From Candidatus Pristimantibacillus lignocellulolyticus (lineage in GTDB: Bacteria; Bacillota; Bacilli; Paenibacillales; Paenibacillaceae): a stretch of 64,000 bases of DNA. Shown in pieces: positions 1-8,350 of this stretch (position 1 is the first letter of the stretch; every line of letters starts with the position of its first letter). Both the position numbers and the translations under genes were made by a program. The notes below the pieces were generated by a model, which saw only the letters and a program-made list of their open reading frames with translations, searched no databases and was not told the DNA's origin. Where the stretch lies: positions 3,654,001 through 3,718,000 of the forward strand of contig CP097899.1 in assembly GCA_023639215.1 (NCBI GenBank), read 5' to 3'.

Positions 1-55
1 AAACTGGAGTCTAACTGCTTAGGAATGATTTAATAAATGGAGGTTATAACAAACG

Positions 56-637
56 ATGAAACATAAGAAAATTTTCATTCTATTAAGTGTAGTTATGATT
101 TGGAGTGCAACGGTTGTACTCGCAAATGCATCTAGTTCCAAAATAAAAGTAATTATTAATGATGCGAATTTAGGCGAGATTGGTGAAAATATAGATAATA
201 GCACGTATTTACCACTTCGCAAAGTCGGTGAAACGTTGCATGCTATAGTCGATTGGAACGCTAACACAAAGACAACTACTATTTATTCGCCGAATGTGCA
301 TATGTTTTTATATAGTAGTAGCAATGGTGAAGAAACTACATTTGGTGAAGTGAAGAAAGGATTTAGCGGCAAGATAAAAGTGTTCGCGCAAGTAGATAAT
401 GTGAGTTTTAAGTTGAACGATACTAAATTCACGATCGTTGACCCGAATGGAAAAGAAACGTTAATTCAGCAAATAAAAGTAGAAAAGAATCGAGATAATT
501 ATTGGTTTGTAACAGAAGAAACCAATTATCGCTTCTCATTAAGTGGAAAATATACAATCCGATGTTACATGAAGCCTGATAATAGTGATGATTGGACGAT
601 TACATCTGAGAAATTAATTACCTCGTCTGCTAACTAA
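56..637 (+). CDS. Secreted protein with copper amine oxidase-type stalk domain
   Basis: 193 residues. The N-terminus (about 1-25, Lys-rich start, hydrophobic core, then ANASS) reads as a cleavable Sec signal peptide, so the product should be exported. Residues about 30-80 match the copper amine oxidase N-terminal 'stalk' pattern (an 'I.DG..L'-like strand, then YLPLRKVGE and a W-N-A-N-T/TTIYSP end). This domain is very common in Paenibacillus surface proteins and is probably a wall- or polymer-binding module rather than an oxidase. The C-terminal half is beta-rich and unassigned; it reads like an Ig-type fold, with no catalytic motif seen. A GGAGG-type site precedes the ATG. No clear operon partner. 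Confidence 0.7.
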   Translation: MKHKKIFILLSVVMIWSATVVLANASSSKIKVIINDANLGEIGENIDNSTYLPLRKVGETLHAIVDWNANTKTTTIYSPNVHMFLYSSSNGEETTFGEVKKGFSGKIKVFAQVDNVSFKLNDTKFTIVDPNGKETLIQQIKVEKNRDNYWFVTEETNYRFSLSGKYTIRCYMKPDNSDDWTITSEKLITSSAN

Positions 638-717
638 ATCCTGTTTGACCATGGCAGAACATTCTGTTAACATGATAACGTATAAATTATATTTTCAACT
701 GAAATGGGGTAACTACT

Positions 718-1026
718 GTGAGTGAACATCAACATGATGCAGATTGTGGCTGTGGCGAAGACCATGAGCATGAAGAACATGTGTTTATCATAGCAAATGA
801 TGAAGGCGAAGAACGTGAAATGGTAATGGTATATACATTTGAGTCTGAGGACATGATGTATGCCGTACTACTTGATCGTCAAGATCCAGAGCAAGACGGA
901 GTAATTTTCCGTGTTGAAGAAGAAAATGAGGAAGCTTTCTTAGTCGGAATCGAAGATGACGAAGAGTGGAATCGTGTTCAAGCAATCTATGAAGAAATCG
1001 CCAACACTGAAAACGGCGAACAATAA
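718..1026 (+). CDS. DUF1292 family acidic protein (YrzB-like)
   Basis: 102 residues with a GTG start. The protein is very acidic. The N-terminus is rich in His, Cys and Asp/Glu (DADCGCGEDHEHEEH) and could bind metal, which is inference. The remainder matches the DUF1292/YrzB pattern: 'F....DE.G.E.E..V..TFE.ED..Y..L', then an acidic 'EDDEEW..V...Y' tail. Function of the family is unknown. A strong intrinsic terminator follows the stop, and the gene appears to be transcribed alone. Confidence 0.75.
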   Translation: MSEHQHDADCGCGEDHEHEEHVFIIANDEGEEREMVMVYTFESEDMMYAVLLDRQDPEQDGVIFRVEEENEEAFLVGIEDDEEWNRVQAIYEEIANTENGEQ

Positions 1027-1037
1027 TAGAAGCAAGT

Positions 1038-1074
1038 AAAGTAGAGCTAAGGATTTCCTTAGCTCTACTTTTTT
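1038..1074 (+). terminator. Intrinsic terminator after the DUF1292 gene
   Basis: A 16-bp inverted repeat (AAAGTAGAGCTAAGGA and its complement) with a two-base loop is followed by a T-run. Confidence 0.9.
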
Positions 1075-1086
1075 GACTGTTTACAT

Positions 1087-1138
1087 AAAAAAACTGCCCC
1101 CAATAGATAGATGAACCTAACGCTTGGAGTGCAGTTTT
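1087..1138 (-). terminator. Intrinsic terminator of the arginine decarboxylase gene
   Basis: On the minus strand the arms AAAACTGC-A-CTCCAA and TTGGGGGCAGTTTT pair, followed by a T-run. It sits just past the decarboxylase stop. Confidence 0.75.
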
Positions 1139-1155
1139 GTAGTTATTACTTATGA

Positions 1156-2634
1156 TTACGAAATAGCTGTTTCTTCGAAAATAACTTTAACGAATTCGAT
1201 GTTTCGGTCTTCTGGACCTTTAACAGGTAAACCAACTTCAACATGCTCAATAATGTAATCAATATTTTTTTGCGAAATAACTTCGCCAGGTAAAAGAATC
1301 GGTATACCTGGTGGATACACATAAATAAATTCAGCAATAATACGACCTGCTGACTCTTTGAAAGGAATCGTTTCTGTTTCCCCATAGAAAGCATCACGTG
1401 GTGTCAAAGACAATTGCGGGATATCAGGTATTTTCACGACAAGCTCACGAGCTTCTGCTCCTTCAAAATATGTTTCAGAAAGAGTTTTCAAGGCAATAAT
1501 AAGTTTTTGTATAGATTCAGAAGTATCACCTGGAGTAACAAGGCACAATATATTGTACATATCACTCATTTCAATTTCTAAGTTGAAATGTTCTCGTAAC
1601 CAGTTTTCCGTATCATAACCAGTAATGCCAAGATGTCTAACGTGAATCGTTACTTTTGTTGGGTCGAAATCGTAAGTTGCTTCATCACCAAGAATTTCTT
1701 GACCGAAGCTATACAGTCCGGGAATCTGGTTGATCGCTGCACGGGCCTGCTCAGCTAATTCAATAGCTTGATTCGCGATCGCTTCACCATTTAACGCGAG
1801 ATTTCTTCTCGAAGTATCAAGTGATGCTAATAAAATATATGAAGTTGATGTTGTTGTAAGCATACTTAGAATAGTTTGAATACGTTGAGGGTTCACAAGT
1901 CCTTTTTTGACATTAAGAACAGAACTTTGTGTCATTGACCCTCCGAGCTTGTGAACGCTTGTTGCAGCCATATCTGCGCCGGCTTCCATAGCAGACATTG
2001 GTAATTTCTCGTTGAAATGAATTAGTACACCATGAGCCTCGTCAACAAGAACAGGGATCTGGTAACTATGCACAAGGTCTACAATCTCTTTCAAATTCGC
2101 ACAAATACCGAAATATGTCGGATTAATAACTAGTACAGCTTTAGCATCAGGATGACGCTGTAATGCACGTTTTACTGAACTAGTCGTAATACCGTGATCA
2201 ATACCTAAGTTTTTGTCACGTGCAGGTGAGATAAATATTGGTCTAGCACCTGCAAAAATAATAGCAGACAGTACTGATTTATGAATGTTACGTGGAATAA
2301 TGATTTTATCGCCTGGTACACAAACTGATAAAATCATCGCAATAATCGCACCGCTTGTCCCTTGTACAGAGAAGTAAGTGTAATCTGCTCCAAAAGCATC
2401 TGCTGCTAATTGTTGAGCGTCTTCAATGACTCCAGTTGGCTGATGCAAATCATCAAGTGGAGCAATATTAATTAGATCTATGGACAAGGCATTATCACCG
2501 ATAAAAGAACGAAATTCTGGGTCACTTCCGATGCCTTTTTTATGTCCTGGTATGTGAAACTGGACGGGATCTTGCTCCGCATGGTTGCGAAGCGCAGTAA
2601 ATAATGGAGTACGACGATGGTCCATCGTTGACAT
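1156..2634 (-). CDS. speA: Orn/Lys/Arg decarboxylase, probably arginine decarboxylase
   Basis: 492 residues, the length of the Bacillus SpeA group. It would decarboxylate arginine to agmatine with PLP, feeding polyamine synthesis in the cytoplasm. Visible family marks are FHIPGHKKG near residue 25, the aspartate of 'VLVDEAHGV', and the PLP-binding lysine in SVHKLGGSMTQ; the C-terminal decarboxylase domain contains YPPGIPILLPGE. Lysine as substrate is possible, since the fold-type I SpeA/YaaO proteins are hard to tell apart by motif. The ATG follows AAAGGCAGGG closely; a second ATG lies three codons in. It is divergent from the MFS exporter, with its own promoter and terminator. Confidence 0.85.
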   Translation of the reverse strand: MSTMDHRRTPLFTALRNHAEQDPVQFHIPGHKKGIGSDPEFRSFIGDNALSIDLINIAPLDDLHQPTGVIEDAQQLAADAFGADYTYFSVQGTSGAIIAMILSVCVPGDKIIIPRNIHKSVLSAIIFAGARPIFISPARDKNLGIDHGITTSSVKRALQRHPDAKAVLVINPTYFGICANLKEIVDLVHSYQIPVLVDEAHGVLIHFNEKLPMSAMEAGADMAATSVHKLGGSMTQSSVLNVKKGLVNPQRIQTILSMLTTTSTSYILLASLDTSRRNLALNGEAIANQAIELAEQARAAINQIPGLYSFGQEILGDEATYDFDPTKVTIHVRHLGITGYDTENWLREHFNLEIEMSDMYNILCLVTPGDTSESIQKLIIALKTLSETYFEGAEARELVVKIPDIPQLSLTPRDAFYGETETIPFKESAGRIIAEFIYVYPPGIPILLPGEVISQKNIDYIIEHVEVGLPVKGPEDRNIEFVKVIFEETAIS

Positions 2635-2667
2635 CCCTGCCTTTCATTAGATGTACAAACAAAGTTG

Positions 2668-2695
2668 AGTATAACAAAAACATGATGGAATGCAA
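2668..2695 (-). promoter_or_regulatory. Sigma-A-type promoter for speA
   Basis: TTGCAT and TATACT on the minus strand with a 16-bp spacer, placed about 35 bp upstream of the speA start. Confidence 0.6.
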
Positions 2696-2813
2696 TACGT
2701 TTTTTATAAATTTAATATATTGCATATTATTGGGAAGACAAGTTGTGACGAAATGTTCATAGTTTAAGATCGATTAATTATGATAGTATTGTTAGATGCG
2801 GAGGGATTAGAAA

Positions 2814-3989
2814 ATGATGGATAAAAGAATGTTAGTGGTCATGGCAATTCTGATGACTACATTTATTGGCTTCGGCATTATAATTCCAGTTATGCCTGAA
2901 ATTATTCTGGATACTGCAACGAGTAAAGCAGAAATACATAATGGTGCAATCCTTGCTATTTACTCGCTCGTATCGTTTTTACTTTCACCAATTTGGGGTG
3001 GGTTATCTGATCGAGTAGGAAGAAAGAAAATTATTGTTATTGGTTTACTAGGATTCTCAATTAGTTTCTTGATGTTTGGCTTATCAGCTCATCATCTTAC
3101 TTTAATGTATATCGCTCGTGCTTTAGGTGGTTTATTCTCTGGTGCAGTAACATCAGTTATTGTTGCTTATGTAGCTGATATAACAACACCTGAAAATCGT
3201 ACGAAAGGAATGGCCTTTGTTGGTATTTCTATCGGGTTCGGTTTTATGATCGGACCAGCAGTAGGTGGCATGCTAAGCGTTATTGATCTGACGACACCAT
3301 TCTTTGTGGCAGCTGCACTCGCTTTAGTCACAGCAATCTTTGCGATATTAATATTGCAGGATACCGGAAATTTAATTTCTGCTAATGAACCTAAAGTTTC
3401 GAGATGGACTGCATTCCAAGGTACATCAAAATATTTATATGTACTAGCATTCTTCGTAACATTTACATTAGCCTTTCTAGAGGCAACGCTTCAGTTATTC
3501 GGGATTGAACGGTTTGATGTTACACCATCTCAAGTTGGGACGATGTTCTTATTCAGTGGTTTAGCAGGGGCATTGGTACAAGGTGGAATTGTACGTCGTC
3601 TAGTGAAGCCAGGGGATGAACCGAAATTTATCGTTATTGGTTCCATAATATCCGCTGTAGGTTTCTTTATGCTATTGGGTGCAAATACATTTCTTTGGGC
3701 AACGATTTCAGTTACAGTGTTCGGGATTGGTAATTCGTTAACCCGTCCATGTATCACTTCGTTAATTACATTGAAAACAAAAGTAAGTATTGGGGTTGCA
3801 TCTGGCTTAAGCAATTCTATGGACAGTTTAGGACGTATCGCAGGTCCGATTATCGGTACACTACTATTTACGGTTTCCATTGGTTTACCATATCTAATAG
3901 CAGGTTTACTAAGTATATTAGCATTACTCCTTGTATATGGCTTCAAACTTGCAGATCGACATGAAAAGATAATTGAATCCAATAACTAA
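2814..3989 (+). CDS. MFS multidrug/tetracycline-type efflux transporter (DHA1 family)
   Basis: 391 residues with about 12 hydrophobic segments, the size of Bmr/NorA/TetA exporters. The MFS loop 2-3 signature reads GGLSDRVGRKK, and the drug:H+ antiporter motif C in helix 5 reads GFGFMIGPAVGGML. It should export small hydrophobic compounds across the membrane using the proton gradient; the substrate cannot be read. GGAGGGA precedes the ATGATG start. It is monocistronic and closed by a bidirectional hairpin. Confidence 0.85.
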   Translation: MMDKRMLVVMAILMTTFIGFGIIIPVMPEIILDTATSKAEIHNGAILAIYSLVSFLLSPIWGGLSDRVGRKKIIVIGLLGFSISFLMFGLSAHHLTLMYIARALGGLFSGAVTSVIVAYVADITTPENRTKGMAFVGISIGFGFMIGPAVGGMLSVIDLTTPFFVAAALALVTAIFAILILQDTGNLISANEPKVSRWTAFQGTSKYLYVLAFFVTFTLAFLEATLQLFGIERFDVTPSQVGTMFLFSGLAGALVQGGIVRRLVKPGDEPKFIVIGSIISAVGFFMLLGANTFLWATISVTVFGIGNSLTRPCITSLITLKTKVSIGVASGLSNSMDSLGRIAGPIIGTLLFTVSIGLPYLIAGLLSILALLLVYGFKLADRHEKIIESNN

Positions 3990-3990
3990 T

Positions 3991-4026
3991 AAAAAGGAAC
4001 TTCAATATGAATTGAAGTTCCTTTTT
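3991..4026. terminator. Bidirectional terminator between the MFS gene and the DUF1054 gene
   Basis: Perfect 16-bp stem AAAAAGGAACTTCAAT with a four-base loop, with A-run and T-run on either side. It can serve both convergent genes. Confidence 0.85.
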
Positions 4027-4087
4027 CATTTTCTATGAGCAGAGCAGTAATAATTATATGATGACTGCCAGTGGCTAATATATTGCA

Positions 4088-4729
4088 TTAAGCTTCGTAT
4101 GCTAATTTGTATAATGGAAGAAGTTGTAAATAGGTTTCAGCCGCATAATCTATAAGTTTCTGTTGATCATGAGCGATATCACTATCTGGAGTCAGGTGAC
4201 GTCCAATAAGCAACTCCGCTTTTCCAACATCTCGGAAACGAGTTAGAATGGAGGTCCAATCTTCTTCGTCAAGATTCTGAACAGATTGAGCTTTCTTTTG
4301 CATATGATCCTGTGAAATAACATAGTCACTTGGCACTTGATGGATCACTTGTTGGAGGTTGTTCAACAAAGTATTAGCTATACTTTTTTTGTTGGGAACT
4401 TCATAGATCAACGCAAACCAGATAAATAGATGATCGTCGAACAATCCTAATTGAAAATGGGGATGTGCTTTATATCCTCGTTTGTTATTACAAATAGCTA
4501 ACCAAGTATCTTTTGGAGGGTTAACAGTACGGCGAGCATGTTTAGCAATATGAAGAAACATTTCATTACTGGCATGTATACTTAATTCTGTAGTTAACTG
4601 TTCTCCGATAGCTTGGAATTTGGGTCTAATTCGTTCAATGATGGCGCTCATTCGCTCATCAAGTCCTGCTATATGAAAGATATCAAAATCTTCAGCAGTA
4701 AATCCAGCTTGAATTATTTGTTGTGTCAT
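4088..4729 (-). CDS. DUF1054 / UPF0637 family protein (YktB-like)
   Basis: 213 residues from the ATG at 4729, which has AAAAGGAG seven to eight bases upstream; a longer form starting at 4759 lacks such a site. The sequence follows the YktB pattern: GFTAEDFDIF near the start, 'LSIHASNEMFLHIAKHARRTVNPPKDTW' in the middle, and HPHFQLGLFDDHLFIW. Family function is not established; the fold is a single cytoplasmic domain with no membrane segment. Confidence 0.8.
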   Translation of the reverse strand: MTQQIIQAGFTAEDFDIFHIAGLDERMSAIIERIRPKFQAIGEQLTTELSIHASNEMFLHIAKHARRTVNPPKDTWLAICNNKRGYKAHPHFQLGLFDDHLFIWFALIYEVPNKKSIANTLLNNLQQVIHQVPSDYVISQDHMQKKAQSVQNLDEEDWTSILTRFRDVGKAELLIGRHLTPDSDIAHDQQKLIDYAAETYLQLLPLYKLAYEA

Positions 4730-4759
4730 AAGGTACTCCTTTTCACTAATCATAGGCAT

Positions 4760-5058
4760 TGAGAAGATTTATCATTTAATAATGATTATAACATAAATGC
4801 TCTTTTCTGTCCTGTTTCAATTTTAGAAATGATGGTTAGACTAAGCTCAAACATAACATTATTGAAACGAGCGAAAAATAGTCAATAAACCAAGTTGCCA
4901 ATACATAAGATGAAGTATAAGATAATGGTAAAAGTAAATAGTCAGAAGATTTAGGCTATTGTCTTGATTAAAGTTTTGGAGTTTACTTTCATCGTTCTCA
5001 ATCTTCAGAAGTAAGTGTTTTACAGTCATTAATGGGAGATTTTGCTTAAGAAGCACAG
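4760..5058. other. Gene-free spacer
   Basis: About 300 bases with no convincing coding frame on either strand. Towards its right end it carries AAAGTTTTGGAG and a TTTACTTTC tract resembling the shared leader element described for other genes. Confidence 0.5.
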
Positions 5059-5080
5059 AAAAGTTTTAGGAGGGAATGCC

Positions 5081-5677
5081 GTGAACAGAAACTATGAAGT
5101 AGAATATTGTAATCTCGAACTTCGTTTCGAGCGGCGCCAAATCCAAACTCTCATCAGAGAGCTGATTCAGGAGGGGTATTCGCTATATTGGAGTGAGACT
5201 GAGGGGAAATTTCTAGTTTCGATTAGGACGGGTAGAAAACTAGTTAAACTTCATTTCGAGAAAGTGAATCAACGCTACCGCATTGTTGGGGATTATATAA
5301 TCAAGGACGAGAGATTATCAGAACTAATCGAAAAGCTTATTAACGACACACGTGGGCATGCTGTAGTTAAGCGGATCAAAGATCGACAAATTGTCATTGA
5401 GAACATTATGTTCGGTGAAATTATTCGACTGGTGGAGGTGTCTGGTATGGAACATCGTATCATTTATCAGAAAAAGCCTTATGTAACTTTCGAGGATATG
5501 ATCCAAGCTTTTCAGAACAAGCGGGCTGAGCAACGTATTGCTGTGTTACGTTTGGAATTAGATTATGAACTCAGTTGCTTAAATGATGCACTCATTGAGC
5601 AAGATGAGCAAAAGTCTCAGCAAATCATTGATAAATTGGAGCTGTTACGTCTTGAGATGTTACAACTCGAAATGTAG
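5081..5677 (+). CDS. Hypothetical protein
   Basis: 198 residues from a GTG at 5081 that follows AAAAGTTTTAGGAGG, the same ribosome-site block seen before other genes here. The upstream in-frame TTG at 5042 has no such site. The protein is charged, with mixed alpha/beta in the first 140 residues (repeated short strands such as YWSETEGKFLVSI and IVENIMFGEIIRLV) and a Leu/Glu-rich C-terminal helix likely to form a coiled coil. No Cys/His metal motif, signal peptide or membrane segment. I do not recognise the family. A terminator follows. Confidence 0.65.
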   Translation: MNRNYEVEYCNLELRFERRQIQTLIRELIQEGYSLYWSETEGKFLVSIRTGRKLVKLHFEKVNQRYRIVGDYIIKDERLSELIEKLINDTRGHAVVKRIKDRQIVIENIMFGEIIRLVEVSGMEHRIIYQKKPYVTFEDMIQAFQNKRAEQRIAVLRLELDYELSCLNDALIEQDEQKSQQIIDKLELLRLEMLQLEM

Positions 5678-5700
5678 ACATATAATGAAAACGATATTCA

Positions 5701-5746
5701 AACGGTCTGTCCTCTAAGAAATTTGGTGGCTGACCGTTTTTTTTGT
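5701..5746 (+). terminator. Intrinsic terminator
   Basis: Arms AACGGTC and GACCGTT with an internal imperfect CC/GG extension, then eight Ts. Confidence 0.7.
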
Positions 5747-5905
5747 TGAACAATTGGAGAATATAAGCTAAACTTTAGTCCATTATTGATAAAATTGATG
5801 AGATTTCATCACAATTTCATCGTAAACTGTTTTCTTCTTTGCACAAAAAGAGTAGAATATAGCTATTGTGAGAAAAATATAAAGATGAAGGATGGAATAA
5901 ACCAG

Positions 5906-7318
5906 ATGTCTAAACAACAAATTGGCGTTATCGGTATGGCTGTAATGGGTCGTAATCTAGCCCTTAATATTGAAAGCAGAGGTTTCACAGTTTCTGTGTT
6001 TAACCGTTCAAGAGAAAAAACAGACGAATTGATTGCTGAATCTCCAGGTAAAAACCTTGTTCCAACTTTCACAATTGAAGAGTTTGTTCAATCACTTGAA
6101 GTTCCTCGCAAAATTCTTATCATGGTACAAGCTGGTGCGGGTACTGATGCAACAATTAACTCTCTAATTCCTCATCTTGCTGAGGGCGACATTATTATCG
6201 ATGGTGGTAATGCTTACTTCCCTGATACTCAACGTCGTAGTAAAGATCTTGAAGCACAAGGTTTCCGCTTTATCGGTACTGGTGTTTCTGGTGGTGAAGA
6301 AGGAGCACTTAAAGGCCCTTCTATTATGCCAGGTGGTCAAAAATCAGCTTACGAGCTAGTTGAACCAATTCTTACTGCAATTTCTGCAAAAGTTGGCGAA
6401 GATGCTTGTTGTACTTATATCGGTCCAGACGGTGCTGGTCACTACGTGAAAATGGTGCACAACGGTATCGAGTATGGCGATATGCAATTAATTTGCGAAG
6501 CTTACGACCTATTGAAAAACGTACTTAATGTTTCTACTGAAGAACTTCATGAAATCTTCACAGAGTGGAACAAAGGCGAGCTTGATAGCTACCTAATTGA
6601 AATCACTCGTGATATTTTCTCTAAATACGATCCAGAAACTGGAAAACCAATGGTGGATGTTATTCTTGACTCTGCTGGTCAAAAAGGTACTGGTAAATGG
6701 ACTAGTCAAAGTTCACTAGATCTTGGCGTACCATTGTCCATCATCACTGAATCTGTATTCACACGCTTCTTGTCTGCAATGAAAGAAGAACGCGTAGCTG
6801 CAAGTAAAGTACTTAGCGGCCCTGAGCGTCCTGCATTCACTGCTGATAAAGCTGAATTCATTGAATCAATTCGTAAAGCTCTTTATGCAAGTAAAATTTG
6901 TTCTTATGCACAAGGTTTTGCTCAAATGCGTGCTGCATCAGATGAATACGGTTGGGATCTTAAATACGGCGAAATCGCAATGATCTTCCGTGGTGGTTGC
7001 ATTATCCGTGCTGCATTCTTACAAAACATCAAAGATGCTTACGATCGTGATCCAGAACTTCGTAATCTATTACTTGACCAATACTTCCAAAATATTGTTG
7101 AGTCTTATCAATCTGCATGGCGTGAAGTTATTGCGACAGCTGTGAAATACGGAGTACCTGTACCTGCATTCTCTAGTGCTCTTGCATACTTCGACAGCTA
7201 CCGTTCTGAGCGTCTACCTGCAAACTTGCTTCAAGCTCAACGTGACTACTTCGGTGCTCACACATTCCAACGTGTGGACAAAGAAGGTTCATTCCACTTC
7301 AACTGGATGCAATCTTAA
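5906..7318 (+). CDS. gnd: 6-phosphogluconate dehydrogenase, decarboxylating
   Basis: 470 residues from the ATG at 5906, which matches the usual 468-472 residues; a 40-codon extension upstream is out of family. Converts 6-phosphogluconate to ribulose 5-phosphate with CO2 release in the oxidative pentose phosphate pathway. Motifs: Rossmann GVIGMAVMGRNLALNI at the N-terminus, the substrate loop GTGVSGGEEGA, catalytic Lys/Asn in GAGHYVKMVHNGIEYGDMQ, and QKGTGKWT. Codons are regular, as in strongly expressed genes. Only a weak AAGGATGG lies upstream of the ATG. It is convergent with the small gene downstream. Confidence 0.95.
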   Translation: MSKQQIGVIGMAVMGRNLALNIESRGFTVSVFNRSREKTDELIAESPGKNLVPTFTIEEFVQSLEVPRKILIMVQAGAGTDATINSLIPHLAEGDIIIDGGNAYFPDTQRRSKDLEAQGFRFIGTGVSGGEEGALKGPSIMPGGQKSAYELVEPILTAISAKVGEDACCTYIGPDGAGHYVKMVHNGIEYGDMQLICEAYDLLKNVLNVSTEELHEIFTEWNKGELDSYLIEITRDIFSKYDPETGKPMVDVILDSAGQKGTGKWTSQSSLDLGVPLSIITESVFTRFLSAMKEERVAASKVLSGPERPAFTADKAEFIESIRKALYASKICSYAQGFAQMRAASDEYGWDLKYGEIAMIFRGGCIIRAAFLQNIKDAYDRDPELRNLLLDQYFQNIVESYQSAWREVIATAVKYGVPVPAFSSALAYFDSYRSERLPANLLQAQRDYFGAHTFQRVDKEGSFHFNWMQS

Positions 7319-7325
7319 TTATTTG

Positions 7326-7622
7326 TTACAGTAACCCTCTTGAAGCTTGACGAAGCCATTGGCGTAATCGTTCAGCTTCCTGATCACTACTGTTGCGGCG
7401 CCCAATAAGCGCCATAGCTACTTCAGCATAAGCGTGGAAATTTTGTAATAACTGTGGCTGCGACAGACCCGTAATAGACGGGTCTTCGTCAGCCACTTTT
7501 TTTGTAATATAACCAAGCATCCACACGACATCGTCACGAGATAATGGATATGTGGAATCAAGAATTCGTTCGATTTTTTGTTTCGTATGATCTTGAAATG
7601 AATGTTGTTGTATATCTTTCAT
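7326..7622 (-). CDS. Hypothetical small protein
   Basis: 98 residues from the ATG at 7622, preceded by TTTTAGGAGGG. Soluble, helical, with W-M-L-G-Y and a C-terminal RLRQWLRQASRGLL helix; no known motif recognised. It looks like a genuine conserved small protein because it has a clean ribosome site and the shared leader hairpin upstream. Its stop lies 7 bases from the gnd stop, so the two genes converge with no clear terminator between. Confidence 0.6.
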   Translation of the reverse strand: MKDIQQHSFQDHTKQKIERILDSTYPLSRDDVVWMLGYITKKVADEDPSITGLSQPQLLQNFHAYAEVAMALIGRRNSSDQEAERLRQWLRQASRGLL

Positions 7623-7630
7623 CAATAATC

Positions 7631-7719
7631 CCTCCTAAAACTTTTCATTGGCATCTCGATACTCATCATTGAAAAATGAAAAGTAGCATCGAAAGCATAA
7701 GCTAAAACTTTTCATTGGC
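7631..7719 (-). promoter_or_regulatory. Shared leader element, copy A
   Basis: Minus strand. A box GCTTTCGATG is followed by ACTTTTCATT (7675-7684), a 25-nt loop, and AATGAAAAGT (7640-7649), a perfect 10-bp stem. The 3' arm continues into TTTAGGAGG. A second AATGAAAAGTTTTAG lies upstream, as if the unit had been partly duplicated. See the finding on the leader family. Confidence 0.65.
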
Positions 7720-7793
7720 ATAACTTTTCCTATCCTTACGATTACTAAAGATGATATGATAGTGTAGATGAGCACTCGTAAAGGATGAATATT

Positions 7794-8327
7794 ATGCAAA
7801 CTAATTCATTACGTAACAAAATTATTTTAATCGGCTTTATGGGAACAGGTAAATCAGCAGTAGCCGATGGGTTAGCAAGTGTATTACAGCTACATAAACA
7901 TGATGTTGATGTTGCAATTGTTAAACATGCGGGTCAAGCGATTTCAGAAATTTTCGCACAGTCTGGCGAGGAGACATTCCGAAATATTGAGACTGAAGTT
8001 CTTAAGGAATTACTATCTTCACCTGACGCGTCAATTATTGCGACTGGTGGCGGAGCTGTCTTAAAACAAGAGAATCGAGATTTAATGTTAGAGCATGGTT
8101 TAGTTATTCATTTAATCGCGAGCTCAGATGTTATTATTGCTCGTGTAAAACATGATACAGGTCGTCCGTTATTGCAAGGCGACGTTACTGAACGTGTCCA
8201 TCAACTAATGTCTGCTCGTGCTGGTGCTTATGACTTTGCACATTATTCAATTGATACATCGAATCTTTCTTTACCTGAAGTAGTTAGCCAAATCGTTGAA
8301 ATATGGCATCAAGCCAATTTGAAATAG
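7794..8327 (+). CDS. aroK: Shikimate kinase
   Basis: 177 residues from the ATG at 7794 (AAAGGATG eight bases upstream; an ATG at 7785 overlaps that site). Phosphorylates shikimate at the 3-OH with ATP, step five of chorismate synthesis. Walker A GFMGTGKSAV near residue 15, the DVD shikimate/Mg pocket, a substrate arginine in 'ETFRNIE', and the ATGGGAVL loop are present; RP-L of the lid is seen in TGRPLL. The gene stop is 20 bases upstream of the aroA start, so the two form an operon catalysing consecutive steps. Confidence 0.92.
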   Translation: MQTNSLRNKIILIGFMGTGKSAVADGLASVLQLHKHDVDVAIVKHAGQAISEIFAQSGEETFRNIETEVLKELLSSPDASIIATGGGAVLKQENRDLMLEHGLVIHLIASSDVIIARVKHDTGRPLLQGDVTERVHQLMSARAGAYDFAHYSIDTSNLSLPEVVSQIVEIWHQANLK

Positions 8328-8350
8328 ATAATGAAAAGGAGATATCAATC

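Noticed and set aside
3530..3982. 150-codon minus-strand frame opposite the MFS gene
   Set aside because: Antisense shadow; Pro/Ile/Thr-rich translation with no family resemblance.
4859..5056. 65-codon minus-strand frame
   Set aside because: No ribosome site and a low-complexity Leu/Tyr-rich translation.
5786..5905. N-terminal extension of 6-phosphogluconate dehydrogenase
   Set aside because: Forty extra residues before the Rossmann motif, out of line with the family length, and the AAGGATGG and ATG at 5906 fit better.
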